Positions 1 through 9,656 of a stretch of 64,000 bases of DNA are shown here, piece after piece. Made by a program: the position numbers and the translations under genes. The stretch is from Dawidia cretensis (lineage in GTDB: Bacteria; Bacteroidota; Bacteroidia; Cytophagales; Cyclobacteriaceae). Each line of letters opens with the position of its first letter. The first letter of the stretch is position 1. The notes beneath the pieces are model-generated. The model was not told where the DNA came from and did no database searches. It was given only the letters and a program-made list of their open reading frames with translations. Location: contig NZ_JAHESE010000015.1 in assembly GCF_018598175.1 (NCBI RefSeq), positions 1-64,000 of the forward strand, in the 5' to 3' direction.

Positions 1-902
1 CCGCGTCCACCGCCGCCACCACCACCACTGCTGCTAACGCCCAGGAGATCTTCGTTGCTAAAGTTTTGCTGATTGATGTTATTGGACAGCCCTACGAATG
101 ACAGCTTGCGGTCGCCTTTAAAAGAGTTGATATTTCCACCGGCGGTATACCGGCCGTCTTCGCCGATGCCGGCATAGACGCGCCCGAATTGACCATTGTT
201 ACGGCCCTTCTTGGTAACGATGTTGATCGTCTTGCGTGTATTGCCATCGTCGAAGCCGGTGAACTGTGATTGCTCACTGAGGCGATCAAATACTTCAATC
301 TTATCAATAATCTCTGCGGGCAGATTCTTGAGGGCGAGGTTGGCGTCGTCTCCAAAGAACACTTTGCCGTCCACCAATACTTGTTGTACGGCTTCGCCTT
401 GTGCCTTGACGCCGGTGTTGTCAACGGTAATGCCGGGCATCTTGCCAATGAGGTCTTCGGCGACGGCGTCACGGTTTACCTTAAACGCGTTGGCGTTATA
501 TTGTAAGGTGTCGCCTTTCTGTTCTACCTGGATGGCGGCGCCTTTGATCTCGACGCCCTTCAATGTCGTTACGCCGGGCGCCAGGGTGATGGTGCCGAGA
601 TCCGTATCGGGCTCGCGCACGACTACGGTGCGCTGGCGTGTGGTGTACCCGATATAGGAATATTGTAAAACATAACGGCCTGGGGCTACGTTGGTAAATA
701 AAAATCGACCGTCGATGTCGGTGACGGCGCCTTTGCGCTGGGTGGAGTCGTTGGCTTGCTGCAATACCACGCTCACGCCGATCAGTGTGGTGTTATCCGT
801 ACTGTCGGCAATAATACCGGTCAGGCGGCGTTCCTGGGCTATAGCCTGATAGGTGGTTACACCCGTCAGGAAGAAGATGATGCAAATGTAACGGACTACC
901 AT
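1..902 (-). CDS. TonB-dependent outer-membrane receptor, N-terminal part (gene runs off the left edge)
   Basis: The reading frame is open from an ATG at 902 to the window edge, about 300 codons. It begins with a signal peptide (MVVRYICIIFFLTGV, then a cleavage site near AIAQ). A carboxypeptidase-regulatory-like beta domain follows (residues about 25-110, with VVLQQANDSTQRKGAVTDID and a GYTTRQ strand). Next is a TonB plug: EDLIGKMPGITVDNTG, VLVDGKVFFGDD, then NLPAEIIDKIEVFD. This plug pattern is typical of Bacteroidetes beta-barrel family receptors rather than SusC. The last visible residues are a Ser/Gly-rich loop (LLGVSSSGGGG). The barrel lies outside the window, so the substrate cannot be read. 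An in-frame ATG at 932 is possible, but it would place ten non-hydrophobic residues before the signal peptide. The gene is divergent from the alpha-2-macroglobulin gene. Confidence 0.85.
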   Translation of the reverse strand, partial: MVVRYICIIFFLTGVTTYQAIAQERRLTGIIADSTDNTTLIGVSVVLQQANDSTQRKGAVTDIDGRFLFTNVAPGRYVLQYSYIGYTTRQRTVVVREPDTDLGTITLAPGVTTLKGVEIKGAAIQVEQKGDTLQYNANAFKVNRDAVAEDLIGKMPGITVDNTGVKAQGEAVQQVLVDGKVFFGDDANLALKNLPAEIIDKIEVFDRLSEQSQFTGFDDGNTRKTINIVTKKGRNNGQFGRVYAGIGEDGRYTAGGNINSFKGDRKLSFVGLSNNINQQNFSNEDLLGVSSSGGGGGGGR

Positions 903-1230
903 ACTGGGCCCACAATCAAAAAATCGTACCATTTTTTCGGTTTGGAGTGGAAAAGTAAAGAAAGTCGCGCCAATCGCCAGCAGGTACTACGGGAGCGGTC
1001 GGCAGTAGCCAGCTGACGGTCGACGGTATGGGAAGACTATTCGACGGCTCGGCGCCCCGTCCTATTATAATTGTTGTAACGAATTGAGCCTGAAAGGATA
1101 GCGCCCTGGTATTTTGATAACGTGGAACATCTGGTATCTTCCGGACTGAAAAAATCAGTGTCCTTCCGTATGGATTCCAGGATGCCTGCGCATCCTGACT
1201 GCAGTGAAGACAAATCAAACACTTGTTGCG
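903..1230. other. 328-bp divergent intergenic region
   Basis: This spacer separates the minus-strand receptor gene from the plus-strand alpha-2-macroglobulin gene and must hold both promoters. I see no tRNA, strong hairpin or good TAnnTTTG box. Near the right end, GGAAC (1124-1128) and CCGGACTGAA (1141-1150) loosely resemble the two elements of the sigma-linked promoters described at 13.4 and 33.2 kb, but they sit two bases closer together, so I do not call a promoter here. Confidence 0.5.
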
Positions 1231-4200
1231 ATGAAGAATTTCTGGCTGATACTTGTACTGAGCTGTATCGCTCACCTTAACCTGGCACAAAACACAAAAA
1301 AGATGACTCCTTGGGATTATGCAAAGGCCTGGAAAGAGGTCGCGGATTTTGAGCAGAAAGGTCTGCCGAAGTCGGCCCTCACGACGGTCGAGACGATTTA
1401 TGCGCAGGCGAAGAAAGAAAGCAACGCGCCGCAATTGGTGAAGGCTATTCTCTTTCGCGTAAAGTTGATCGAACATGAAGATGACGCGTATACGAAAAAC
1501 CTCGAATCCATTCGCGCAGAAGCGGAGCAGGCTACATTTCCAGCCAAGCCGCTGCTGCACTCGATGCTGGCCGAGATGTACTGGCGTTATTATCAGAACA
1601 ACCGCTACCGCTTTCGCCAGCGTAGCGACATCACGGCGAATGCCGAGGAAGGCCGGGACGTAGAGACCTGGGGACTCGAGCGGATCATTCGCGAGACGAG
1701 CGAGCAATACAGGCTCTCCCTGGCAGACGCTGCCAGAAGCCAGGGCACACCCATTGACCTGTATCAGGACATGGTCTACGCCGGCAATGCCAAAGGCCGC
1801 ACGGCCCGCCCTACCCTCTATGATTTTTTAGCACACCGCGCCATCGACTTCTTTGGCGCGGAAGAGCCTTCTATATCACGGCCGGCCTACGCTTTTACGC
1901 TCGATCAGGAAGCGTATTTTAGTGATGCCCAGGCATTCGCTACCCTCGCGCTAACCACACGTGACACGAACTCGCTGAAGTTTCAGGCGCTGACGCTGCT
2001 GCAATCCCTCACGCATTTCCACCTGAACGATCGCGACCCTGCCGCGCTTGTCGATGTAGACCTGGAGCGCCTGCAATTTGTCCGCGGCCATGCAACCTTG
2101 TCCAACAAGCTGGAGCTATACCGTGCAGCGTTGGATAAGCTGGAGAAGAAACACGAGGCTCAACCGGTGTCGGCCCTGGTGAGCTACTACGTTGCACAGA
2201 CCTATGTTGAGACAGCCGCACGGTACAAGCCGTTGGTGTCCGAGACTCATAAGAACGACCTGAAGATTGCATATGAGCGGTGCGAAGCCGTAAAGAAACG
2301 TTTCCCGGGCTCCGATGGCGCACAGTACTGTGAAAACCTGCAGGCGCAGATCAAACAACATTCCGTCAGCGCCAAACTGGAAGAGAATAACTTACCCGGC
2401 CAGCCCTTCCGTTGCCTGGTGCACTATCGCAACTTCCAGGACCTGCACTACCGCCTGATACGCGTTACTTCGGATGAGGTGCGCGCGCAGCGCAAGCGCC
2501 AGGAGCGCAGCTCGACCAACGACCGGGAGCTGGAATTCCTGCGTTACTTCCTGGCCAAGGCTCCGGTGAAGACAGGTCACGTTACCTTGCCCGACGATGG
2601 CGACTACCAGGATCACAGCCTGGAGGTAAAGTTCGACGCTGTGCCCGAAGGTGAATACATGGTCATGCTAAGCAACCGTGCGGATTTCTCGGGCGGCGAA
2701 AATGCGCTGTCGTATGCTTTTACGCGTGTGACGCTGATCAGCTATATCCACCGGAACCTGCCGGATGGTACGATCGAATTCCATGTACTGAACCGTCAGA
2801 CGGGTGAGCCCCTGGCAAGCGCCAAGGCGGATGTGTATGGATCGAAGTATAATTATAACAAAAGCATCTACGAGCCCGTATTGGTCGGTAGTTATACCAC
2901 CGATCCCCGGGGCTATATACTTGTGCCGTATGTGCGGAATGAGCACCTGAGCGGTCTGTATACGAACTTCACCTACCACAAGGACTTTACCAGCACGGTG
3001 CCCATTGATCAACAGTCGTATTATTACGGCTCGTTGCACCAGTACAAGGAGCCACCGCGTGCGGAATATGTACAGGTTATGTTTTTCCTGGACCGTGCGA
3101 TCTATCGCCCGGGGCAGACGATCTACTTTAAAGGATTGGTGATCCGTACCAACGGCGTGAAGTCGGAGATCGTCCCGAAGCATCGCACTACCGTTACGTT
3201 GCTGGATGTCAACTCCCAGCCCCGCGGGCAGGTTGAGGTAACAACCAACGACTACGGCACGTTCAGCGGCACGTTCCAGGCACCTACCTCGGGACTGACC
3301 GGCGAGATGACGCTTCATACAGGCGAAAACGCCGGCGAGGCGTCGTTCTCGGTGGAAGAATATAAACGTCCCAAGTTTGAAGCTACATTCGAACCGATCA
3401 AGGCTTCCTTCCGATTGAATGAGTCGATCCATACCGAGGGAAAAGCGCAGGCCTATTCCGGGGCCGCGATCGATGGCGCCAAGGTGCAATACCGGGTGGT
3501 GCGCGTGGCGCACTTCCCGTACTGGTGGTATTACCGGTGGGGCTACTATCCGCAATCACCGGAGATGGAGATTGCTCACGGGGAAACGGCGACGGATGCC
3601 TCCGGTAAATTTGCGGTGGACTTTACCGCTATTCCCGACCTGACGGTAGACCGTACTTCAGATCCTACATTCAGCTATACGATCTATGCTGACGTAACGG
3701 ACGTAAACGGCGAGACCCATAGTGCTACCACTATTGTAACAGTCGGCTATAAATCTCTCGTGCTGCAAGTTCCGGTGACGAACCTGGACAAGGATGTGAC
3801 GAAGGTGCCTGAGCTAGCGATCCGCGCTACTAACCTGGCGGGCGAACCACAGACGGCACAAGGTACGATCACGATCTATCCGTTGAAAGCGCCGGCTAAA
3901 CCCTTCCGTGCCCGTCTCTGGGAACAGCCCGACCGCCACCTCTATACACAGAACGAGTATTACAGCTTGTTCCCGGCAGACTTGTATGCAGACGAAGGCA
4001 ACAAGTTTACGTGGGAGAAAGACAATGCTGTATTGACGCTTCCTTTTAACACCGCAGAGAAGACGACGTTCGCCATCAGTGACCTTTCCAAATGGAAAAC
4101 AGGTGAGTATGTCTTAGAGGTTACCGCCAACGATAAAGATGGTCAGCCTGTAAAGGAGCTAACATACTTCACTGTCTACTCGCTGCAGGCCAGGACGCTG

Positions 4201-7200
4201 GCGACACCGGCGGTGCACACGTTCCAGCCGGTCAGGCTTACAGCAGAGCCCGGTGAAACCGCTACGTTTATGGCGGGTACCAGCGTGCGACGGATCCATG
4301 TTCTCTACGAAGTGGAGCGTGACGGTACAATCCTGAGCAAAGAATGGGTAACACTGGGTGACGAGCAACGGTTGTTTAAGATCGCTGTCGAGGAGTCGCA
4401 CCGCGGCAACCTGGCGATACACTATACTTTTGTTTATGATAACCGACTTTACCATCAATCGGAAATTGTAAACGTGCCCTATACCAATAAAGCGCTGGAC
4501 ATCACGTTTGAAAGCTTCCGCGACAAGCTGCTGCCGGGACAACAGGAACAATGGAAGATTCGCATTAAAGGCAAGGGGGCTGATAAAGTGGCGGCAGAGA
4601 TGGTTGCCACGCTCTACGATGCCTCGCTCGATGCTTTCCGTATGCATGGCTGGTCGGCCAGCTTTTTTGAATCCTTTTATGCGCAGTTGAATTGGAGCAG
4701 CGCCAAGGGGTTTGACGTGGAGTCGTTGCATGTTTACGATCATGATTGGAATCGCTACCCCCATTTTTCTCCGGAGTCGCCCCGATACGATGCCCTGAAC
4801 TGGTATGGTTTCAACTTCTACTATTACCATGACCGCCGGATGCTGAAGAAGTCGGCTCGCGGTGTCAGTGCAGGTGTCGTTATGGAGGAAGCGACGATGT
4901 CGCTCGACGCTGCCGCACCGGTTGCGGCTGCTCCTATGGCTGAAAAAGAATCAAAAGCGGAAGACAGCGTTGGCGGTTTTGGCGGTGCACCAAAACCGGG
5001 TGGCAAAGCCGATGAACCGGCAGCACCCCGCGAAGACTTCAGCGCGGTACAAGCCCGTACCAACTTTAATGAAACAGCTTTCTTCTACCCACACCTGCAG
5101 ACCAATGCCGAGGGAGAGATCATCGTTGGCTTTACCATACCCGAAGCGTTGACACGCTGGAAGATGCTGGGCTTTGCGCATACACAAGACCTGAAGTCCG
5201 GCCTGGTCACAAACCAGCTGGTGACACAAAAGGACCTGATGGTGGTGCCCAATCAACCACGGTTCTTCCGGGAGAACGACAAGATGGTTTTCCAGGTGAA
5301 GGTGACCAGCCTGGCCGACACGCCGCTGCAGGGACAAGCGCAACTGGAATTTTTTGATGCGTTGACCATGAAGCCCGCCACCGGCGTACTCGCCACGGGG
5401 GCGGTACGCGTCTTTTCGGTAGCGGCACATCAGAGCACAAACCTGACGTGGAATATTACGATCCCGGAAGGATTGCAGGCCCTCACCTACCGCGTGGTGG
5501 CCAAAGCTGGTAACTTCTCGGACGGTGAAGAGATGACGCTGCCCGTTGTGACCAACCGTATGCTGGTAACGGAAACCCTGCCGCTGCCCATTCGTGGTAA
5601 GCAAAGCAAAGACTTCCGCTTTGAGAAGTTGCTGACGAATAAGTCTACCACGTTGCGCCACCAACGCTTTACATTGGAGTTTACATCCAACCCGGCATGG
5701 TACGCTATTCAAGCGCTGCCGTACCTGATGGAATATCCATATGAATGTGTGGAGCAGACGTTCAGCCGCTTCTATGCCAACAGCATTGCTTCGCATGTGG
5801 CGAACTCCAATCCCCGGATCAAGCAGGTATTTGATACCTGGAAAAATATACAGCCTAACGCGCTGCTGTCAAACCTGGAGAAGAACCAGGAGCTGAAGTC
5901 GGCATTACTGGAGGAGACACCATGGGTACTGCAGGCACAGGATGAAACCCAACGCAAGCGTGCGGTAGGTTTGTTGTTCGACCTGAACCGCATGGCCAAC
6001 GAGCAAGAGCGCGCCGTCGACAAGGTCGTGAAGGCACAAACGGCCAGCGGTGGATTTAGCTGGTTCCCAGGGTGCCCAGAGGATCTGTATATGACACAAC
6101 ATATCGTGACCGGTATGGGCCATCTCGACGTGATGGGCGTACGGTCGGTGCGTAATGAAGACCGCACGTGGTCGATGGTTCAAAACGCACTGCGGTATAT
6201 GGACGCACAGTTGCTGAAGGAATACGAAGACCTGAAAGACCGTGTGCGGCGTAAGCACGCCAAGCTCGAAGACAACAACCTGGGCTACGGTCAGATTCAA
6301 TACCTGTACGCGCGCACCTATTTCAAAGACATAGCAGTGCCTGCGCAAACCCAGGAAGCCTATAACTATTACATTGGGCAGGCTAAAAAGTACTGGTTGG
6401 ATTACAACCTCTACCTGGAAGGCATGCTTTGCTTAACACTGCACCGCACGGGTGACAAGGTTACGACGGCGGCCATGATCAAGTCGTTTAACGAACGCGC
6501 ACTGCACAGCGAAGAGATGGGCATGTATTGGAAGGTGGAGCATGGTTACTACTGGTACCAGGCACCGATCGAAACTCAGGCGCTGATGATCGAGGTATAC
6601 GATGAAGTAGCTAACGACACGAAGGCAGTGGAAGACCTGAAGGTATGGTTGCTGAAGCAGAAACAAACACAGGACTGGAAGACGACAAAGGCTACAACTG
6701 AAGCGTGTTATGCATTGCTACGTCGTGGTGTAAGTCAGCTGGCCAGTACTGCTCTGGTAGATATCAAGGTGGGCGACCAGGTGGTTGATCCGGCGAAACG
6801 TCCGGACGCTTCTGTCGAAGCGGGCACCGGATATTTCAAGACGGCCTGGCAGGCAAATGAGATCAGCAGCAAGTTTGGCAACATCCATGTCACGAAGCGC
6901 GACGACGGCGTAGCCTGGGGTGCTGTTTATTGGCAGTACTTTGAGCAGCTGGACAAGATCACGCCGGCGGAGACGCCGTTGAAGTTGAAGAAGGAGCTGT
7001 TTAAGGAAGTGCGTACGGATCGTGGTCCGGTGATTACGCCGATTACGGAGCAGACGCCGCTGCAGGTGGGTGACCTGGTGAAGGTTCGTATCGAGCTACG
7101 GACGGATCGCACGATGGAGTATGTGCATCTGAAAGATATGCGGGCGGCGGGCTTTGAGCCGGTTTCGACGCTCTCGACGAATCGTTATCAGGATGGGCTC

Positions 7201-7395
7201 TATTATTACGAAAGTCCGCGGGATTTGGCGACGAACTTCTTTATGGGGTATTTGCCCAAGGGGACGTATGTGTTTGAATATGACTTGCGCGTGTCGCAGC
7301 AGGGAGATTTTTCGAATGGGGTTACTACGATTCAGTGTATGTATGCACCGGAGTTTTCGAGTCACTCGGCGGGAATACGGGTGAATATTAAATAG
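1231..7395 (+). CDS. Alpha-2-macroglobulin family protein with thioester motif (about 2054 aa)
   Basis: A large secreted or envelope macroglobulin, a class that traps or protects against proteases. I chose the ATG at 1231 because it opens a clean signal peptide (MKNFWLILVLSCIAHLNLAQ); the upstream GTG at 1204 would add nine polar residues. The N-terminal 400 or so residues look helical. An MG2-like stretch (IYRPGQTIYFKG) lies near residue 625, with VEEYKRPKFE near 708. A Gly/Pro/Ala-rich, flexible, bait-like segment sits around residues 1220-1270, just before the A2M core (TRWKMLGFAHT). The thioester motif CVEQ is present, with Cys at residue 1506, followed by a helical thioester domain. The length is normal for Bacteroidetes members, which are longer than E. 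coli YfaS. It stands alone on its strand and converges on the papain-family peptidase gene. The family call is firm; the target protease is unknown. Confidence 0.93.
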   Translation: MKNFWLILVLSCIAHLNLAQNTKKMTPWDYAKAWKEVADFEQKGLPKSALTTVETIYAQAKKESNAPQLVKAILFRVKLIEHEDDAYTKNLESIRAEAEQATFPAKPLLHSMLAEMYWRYYQNNRYRFRQRSDITANAEEGRDVETWGLERIIRETSEQYRLSLADAARSQGTPIDLYQDMVYAGNAKGRTARPTLYDFLAHRAIDFFGAEEPSISRPAYAFTLDQEAYFSDAQAFATLALTTRDTNSLKFQALTLLQSLTHFHLNDRDPAALVDVDLERLQFVRGHATLSNKLELYRAALDKLEKKHEAQPVSALVSYYVAQTYVETAARYKPLVSETHKNDLKIAYERCEAVKKRFPGSDGAQYCENLQAQIKQHSVSAKLEENNLPGQPFRCLVHYRNFQDLHYRLIRVTSDEVRAQRKRQERSSTNDRELEFLRYFLAKAPVKTGHVTLPDDGDYQDHSLEVKFDAVPEGEYMVMLSNRADFSGGENALSYAFTRVTLISYIHRNLPDGTIEFHVLNRQTGEPLASAKADVYGSKYNYNKSIYEPVLVGSYTTDPRGYILVPYVRNEHLSGLYTNFTYHKDFTSTVPIDQQSYYYGSLHQYKEPPRAEYVQVMFFLDRAIYRPGQTIYFKGLVIRTNGVKSEIVPKHRTTVTLLDVNSQPRGQVEVTTNDYGTFSGTFQAPTSGLTGEMTLHTGENAGEASFSVEEYKRPKFEATFEPIKASFRLNESIHTEGKAQAYSGAAIDGAKVQYRVVRVAHFPYWWYYRWGYYPQSPEMEIAHGETATDASGKFAVDFTAIPDLTVDRTSDPTFSYTIYADVTDVNGETHSATTIVTVGYKSLVLQVPVTNLDKDVTKVPELAIRATNLAGEPQTAQGTITIYPLKAPAKPFRARLWEQPDRHLYTQNEYYSLFPADLYADEGNKFTWEKDNAVLTLPFNTAEKTTFAISDLSKWKTGEYVLEVTANDKDGQPVKELTYFTVYSLQARTLATPAVHTFQPVRLTAEPGETATFMAGTSVRRIHVLYEVERDGTILSKEWVTLGDEQRLFKIAVEESHRGNLAIHYTFVYDNRLYHQSEIVNVPYTNKALDITFESFRDKLLPGQQEQWKIRIKGKGADKVAAEMVATLYDASLDAFRMHGWSASFFESFYAQLNWSSAKGFDVESLHVYDHDWNRYPHFSPESPRYDALNWYGFNFYYYHDRRMLKKSARGVSAGVVMEEATMSLDAAAPVAAAPMAEKESKAEDSVGGFGGAPKPGGKADEPAAPREDFSAVQARTNFNETAFFYPHLQTNAEGEIIVGFTIPEALTRWKMLGFAHTQDLKSGLVTNQLVTQKDLMVVPNQPRFFRENDKMVFQVKVTSLADTPLQGQAQLEFFDALTMKPATGVLATGAVRVFSVAAHQSTNLTWNITIPEGLQALTYRVVAKAGNFSDGEEMTLPVVTNRMLVTETLPLPIRGKQSKDFRFEKLLTNKSTTLRHQRFTLEFTSNPAWYAIQALPYLMEYPYECVEQTFSRFYANSIASHVANSNPRIKQVFDTWKNIQPNALLSNLEKNQELKSALLEETPWVLQAQDETQRKRAVGLLFDLNRMANEQERAVDKVVKAQTASGGFSWFPGCPEDLYMTQHIVTGMGHLDVMGVRSVRNEDRTWSMVQNALRYMDAQLLKEYEDLKDRVRRKHAKLEDNNLGYGQIQYLYARTYFKDIAVPAQTQEAYNYYIGQAKKYWLDYNLYLEGMLCLTLHRTGDKVTTAAMIKSFNERALHSEEMGMYWKVEHGYYWYQAPIETQALMIEVYDEVANDTKAVEDLKVWLLKQKQTQDWKTTKATTEACYALLRRGVSQLASTALVDIKVGDQVVDPAKRPDASVEAGTGYFKTAWQANEISSKFGNIHVTKRDDGVAWGAVYWQYFEQLDKITPAETPLKLKKELFKEVRTDRGPVITPITEQTPLQVGDLVKVRIELRTDRTMEYVHLKDMRAAGFEPVSTLSTNRYQDGLYYYESPRDLATNFFMGYLPKGTYVFEYDLRVSQQGDFSNGVTTIQCMYAPEFSSHSAGIRVNIK

Positions 7396-7473
7396 CGTTT
7401 GTCGCACTATTGATCTCGTATTCTGGTTCAAGTCTTCCGACCGAAGGGAGGCGACTTGGACCTATTCTGATGT

Positions 7474-7564
7474 CAGTCTTCAGACTGGCGGGGAGCCTCG
7501 GCAGATGCCAATCTAATGACCGTCGGTTACGACGTGACCTCGATGCCAGTCTGAAGACTGGCAT
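7474..7564. repeat. Pair of palindromic intergenic repeats (CCAGTCT/AGACTGG type)
   Basis: Two related palindromes lie between the convergent A2M and C1-peptidase genes. The first is CAGTCT-TC-AGACTG at 7474-7487. The second is ATGCCAGTCT-GA-AGACTGGCAT at 7543-7564, with ten paired bases on each side of a two-base centre. A further imperfect hairpin (CAAGTC...GACTTG) starts near 7429. A third member of the family is at 61474-61509, also between convergent genes. They look like REP/BIME-type units, or 3'-end hairpins that act as terminators for both flanking genes. Confidence 0.7.
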
Positions 7565-7624
7565 TCGTCACGGCACAAGTGACCGCGCCCACGCTTACGC
7601 TCGGCGCTAAACACTTGCGCCAGG

Positions 7625-9064
7625 CTATTTCTTTACATCAAATTCCAATAACAACGACACCGTGCCTTTGCCCTGGCTCGGTGCGAAGTAATGAATCCGG
7701 TCACCAGTATAGGAGGCTTCGCAGCCGCGGATCAGTTGATTGCCGAAGACTTTTTGTACGCGGGTGCTTACATCGCCGCGCAGTGAGGCGAATTGTTCAA
7801 GCCGTGCGGGCAGGTCTTTGATTGCCTGGTGTGCGTGCAGTACCCACAGATACTCCGTGCCGGGTTGTGTTAAGGAGAATACATTGTATTTACCGGGCAG
7901 TACGATGCGCGGCTGGGCGGTCGTGACGACTGCGTTGTTATACTCCGCGGCGAATTGACGGTTAAGTCGTTCGTCTCGTGGCCAGTGAACCGTGGGTTGC
8001 AGATCGTGATCGAGGCTGAGTACGTATATATAGCTGTCGGGTAAGAGGCCTTCGGCGATCAGCTGAAACTCCAGCGGCAGCGCGCCGCCGTGGCGCACGC
8101 GGAAGCGGTCGTTGGTATATGTAAACGGTACTGGGGCGAAGGTGGCGGATACATCCTCTTCGCCGATGACTTTCAACACGGGGCGTAATACTTGCAGGTT
8201 GCCTTCAATGTAGTGTTGATCGCCGCGTGCCAGGACAAACTGGTATGCGTATTTGCAATACGAGGCAAAGTCGTCGTAGCGAATCCAGGCGAAGCCGCTG
8301 TTGGCCCAGCCGGTGCCCCAACTGTTCATGACTTCAAAGGCTTTGCGCGTGTCGTCGAAGCCGATGACAACCATGGCGTGGCCGCCGAAGATGTTGGTCT
8401 TGCCGATGTTGGGGTACCACACGGCATCGGTGGATTTCAGCGTGAGGAAGTTCTCGAGCACGAGCATGCCGACCACTACGGGCTTGTTACCCGCCAGGGC
8501 CAGCTTGACCCGGTCGATCTTGGTCTCGGGGGCTGCGTCGGGTGTGAACAAGGCGACGAAGCTTTTCATCCGGTTTAAGGAGGCTTTGTTACGAAGGGCT
8601 ATGGCGGGCACAGAATCGCAGGCATTGCTGACGGCAAATTCGCGGTATAATACGTTGCCCTTCTCTTGCACGAAGGTGAGTGCCTGGTGCAGCTCGGCGC
8701 CATAGTCGCAGGTGCCGAGCTTGATCTGGTTGTATAGGAACATGGCCGAGTACGCCTCAGCGTCGATCTGGCTGCGTTTACCGGACCACCGATTGGCTAT
8801 CGCTTTCTCGATCGTCATGGCGGCATACCCCACCGACCAGCCCACACATGAGCTAGTCTTGCCCTGATCGCGTACGGTGGGGCAATAGGGCTTCAGGTCT
8901 ACTTTAAACGTATTACGCAATACGGTGCCGTCCTTTGCGCCCAGGCTGTCGTAGACGCGCTGCGGGGCCCTGGCGTATGCGTCGTCGTTCAGTAGGAGGC
9001 CCTGTGCCATGCCGTTGTATGCCGCGAGCCCGGCGATGAATACCAAAATAATGCTAGATCTCAT
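7625..9064 (-). CDS. Secreted papain-family (C1) cysteine peptidase
   Basis: 479 aa with a signal peptide (MRSSIILVFIAGLAAYNGMA, cleavage near Q21). The papain catalytic set is visible in order: Gln67 in VRDQGKTSSC, nucleophile Cys73 in SSCVGW, His229 in FGGHAMVVIGFD, and Asn247 in MNSWGTGW. The C-terminal 200 residues form a beta-rich domain that resembles DUF4384 (LPDSYIYVLSLDHDLQPTV), a module often attached to peptidases and kinases; that assignment is by resemblance only. It is the last gene of the five-gene operon behind the promoter at 13360-13389. Its start codon overlaps the end of the upstream gene by 11 bp, so translation is probably coupled. There is no obvious inhibitory propeptide of the classic I29 type. 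Confidence 0.9.
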   Translation of the reverse strand: MRSSIILVFIAGLAAYNGMAQGLLLNDDAYARAPQRVYDSLGAKDGTVLRNTFKVDLKPYCPTVRDQGKTSSCVGWSVGYAAMTIEKAIANRWSGKRSQIDAEAYSAMFLYNQIKLGTCDYGAELHQALTFVQEKGNVLYREFAVSNACDSVPAIALRNKASLNRMKSFVALFTPDAAPETKIDRVKLALAGNKPVVVGMLVLENFLTLKSTDAVWYPNIGKTNIFGGHAMVVIGFDDTRKAFEVMNSWGTGWANSGFAWIRYDDFASYCKYAYQFVLARGDQHYIEGNLQVLRPVLKVIGEEDVSATFAPVPFTYTNDRFRVRHGGALPLEFQLIAEGLLPDSYIYVLSLDHDLQPTVHWPRDERLNRQFAAEYNNAVVTTAQPRIVLPGKYNVFSLTQPGTEYLWVLHAHQAIKDLPARLEQFASLRGDVSTRVQKVFGNQLIRGCEASYTGDRIHYFAPSQGKGTVSLLLEFDVKK

Positions 9065-9629
9065 CCCAGTTCTTAAAGCGGTACGGGGTTACCAGGTATT
9101 GTTCGAGTATGGCGTCGTTCATCTTTTTGATCTCGCTGTCTACCTGTTTGATCACTTCTACGGCCAGCTTGGCGTATTTCAAAATCTGCGGCAGCATGGC
9201 GATGAGCGCATTGCCAGTAATCTGTCCGTTGGTGAGTGTGGTCACTTCTTTCTGGAACGTGTTGGAATAGTATTCTTTGGCGCGGTATAGATCGGCTTCT
9301 ACCTGTTTTGAATAGGCATCCGGGTAGCGAATGAGGTATTTGCGTTTCTCTTTGTGCATCAGGTCGGCTTTGATGTTGCGCAAGGCAGCATTAAAATATT
9401 CGGCTGACGAATTATAGGCATAGATCACGTTCTCGACTTCTTCTTTGGAGTAGCGATCCTGAATGACTTTAAAGTTTCGGACGGCGGATTGCGACCGTTC
9501 CTGTAATTCGGCGAACTCCGTAAAGAAGGGTGTATTTTGCAGGCTCTTGAGGGCCACCACCGTACTGGACTGTGCCCGGGTGGACAGTGTGGCAATCAAC
9601 AGGAATATTGTTATGATGAAATATTTCAT
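9054..9629 (-). CDS. Secreted helical protein of unknown function
   Basis: 191 aa, not recognised. It begins with a signal peptide (MKYFIITIFLLIATLSTRAQ). The rest is strongly helical and charged, with Glu/Lys/Arg-rich stretches consistent with coiled coil (residues about 25-110), many Tyr residues (EEVENVIYAYNSSAEYF), and a moderately hydrophobic helix near residues 135-160 (ALIAMLPQILKYAKLAVEV). It lies between the two-TM protein gene (27-bp gap) and the papain-family peptidase gene (11-bp overlap) in operon 2. A partner, chaperone or inhibitor of the peptidase is conceivable from position, but nothing in the sequence proves it. Confidence 0.75.
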   Translation of the reverse strand: MKYFIITIFLLIATLSTRAQSSTVVALKSLQNTPFFTEFAELQERSQSAVRNFKVIQDRYSKEEVENVIYAYNSSAEYFNAALRNIKADLMHKEKRKYLIRYPDAYSKQVEADLYRAKEYYSNTFQKEVTTLTNGQITGNALIAMLPQILKYAKLAVEVIKQVDSEIKKMNDAILEQYLVTPYRFKNWDEI

Positions 9630-9656
9630 ACCATTTAATGTTAGGGTTACACATAC

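Noticed and set aside
1121-1150. A further copy of the shared sigma-linked promoter before the alpha-2-macroglobulin gene (GGAAC ... CCGGACTGAA).
   Set aside because: The second block matches 7 of 10 bases, but the AAC core is two bases closer than in the other copies and the rest of the first block does not match.
1204-1230. GTG start nine codons upstream for the alpha-2-macroglobulin.
   Set aside because: It would put polar residues in front of a complete signal peptide.
916-2361. Minus-strand open frames opposite the alpha-2-macroglobulin gene.
   Set aside because: Low-complexity, Arg/Leu-rich translations with no motif, overlapping a clear gene.
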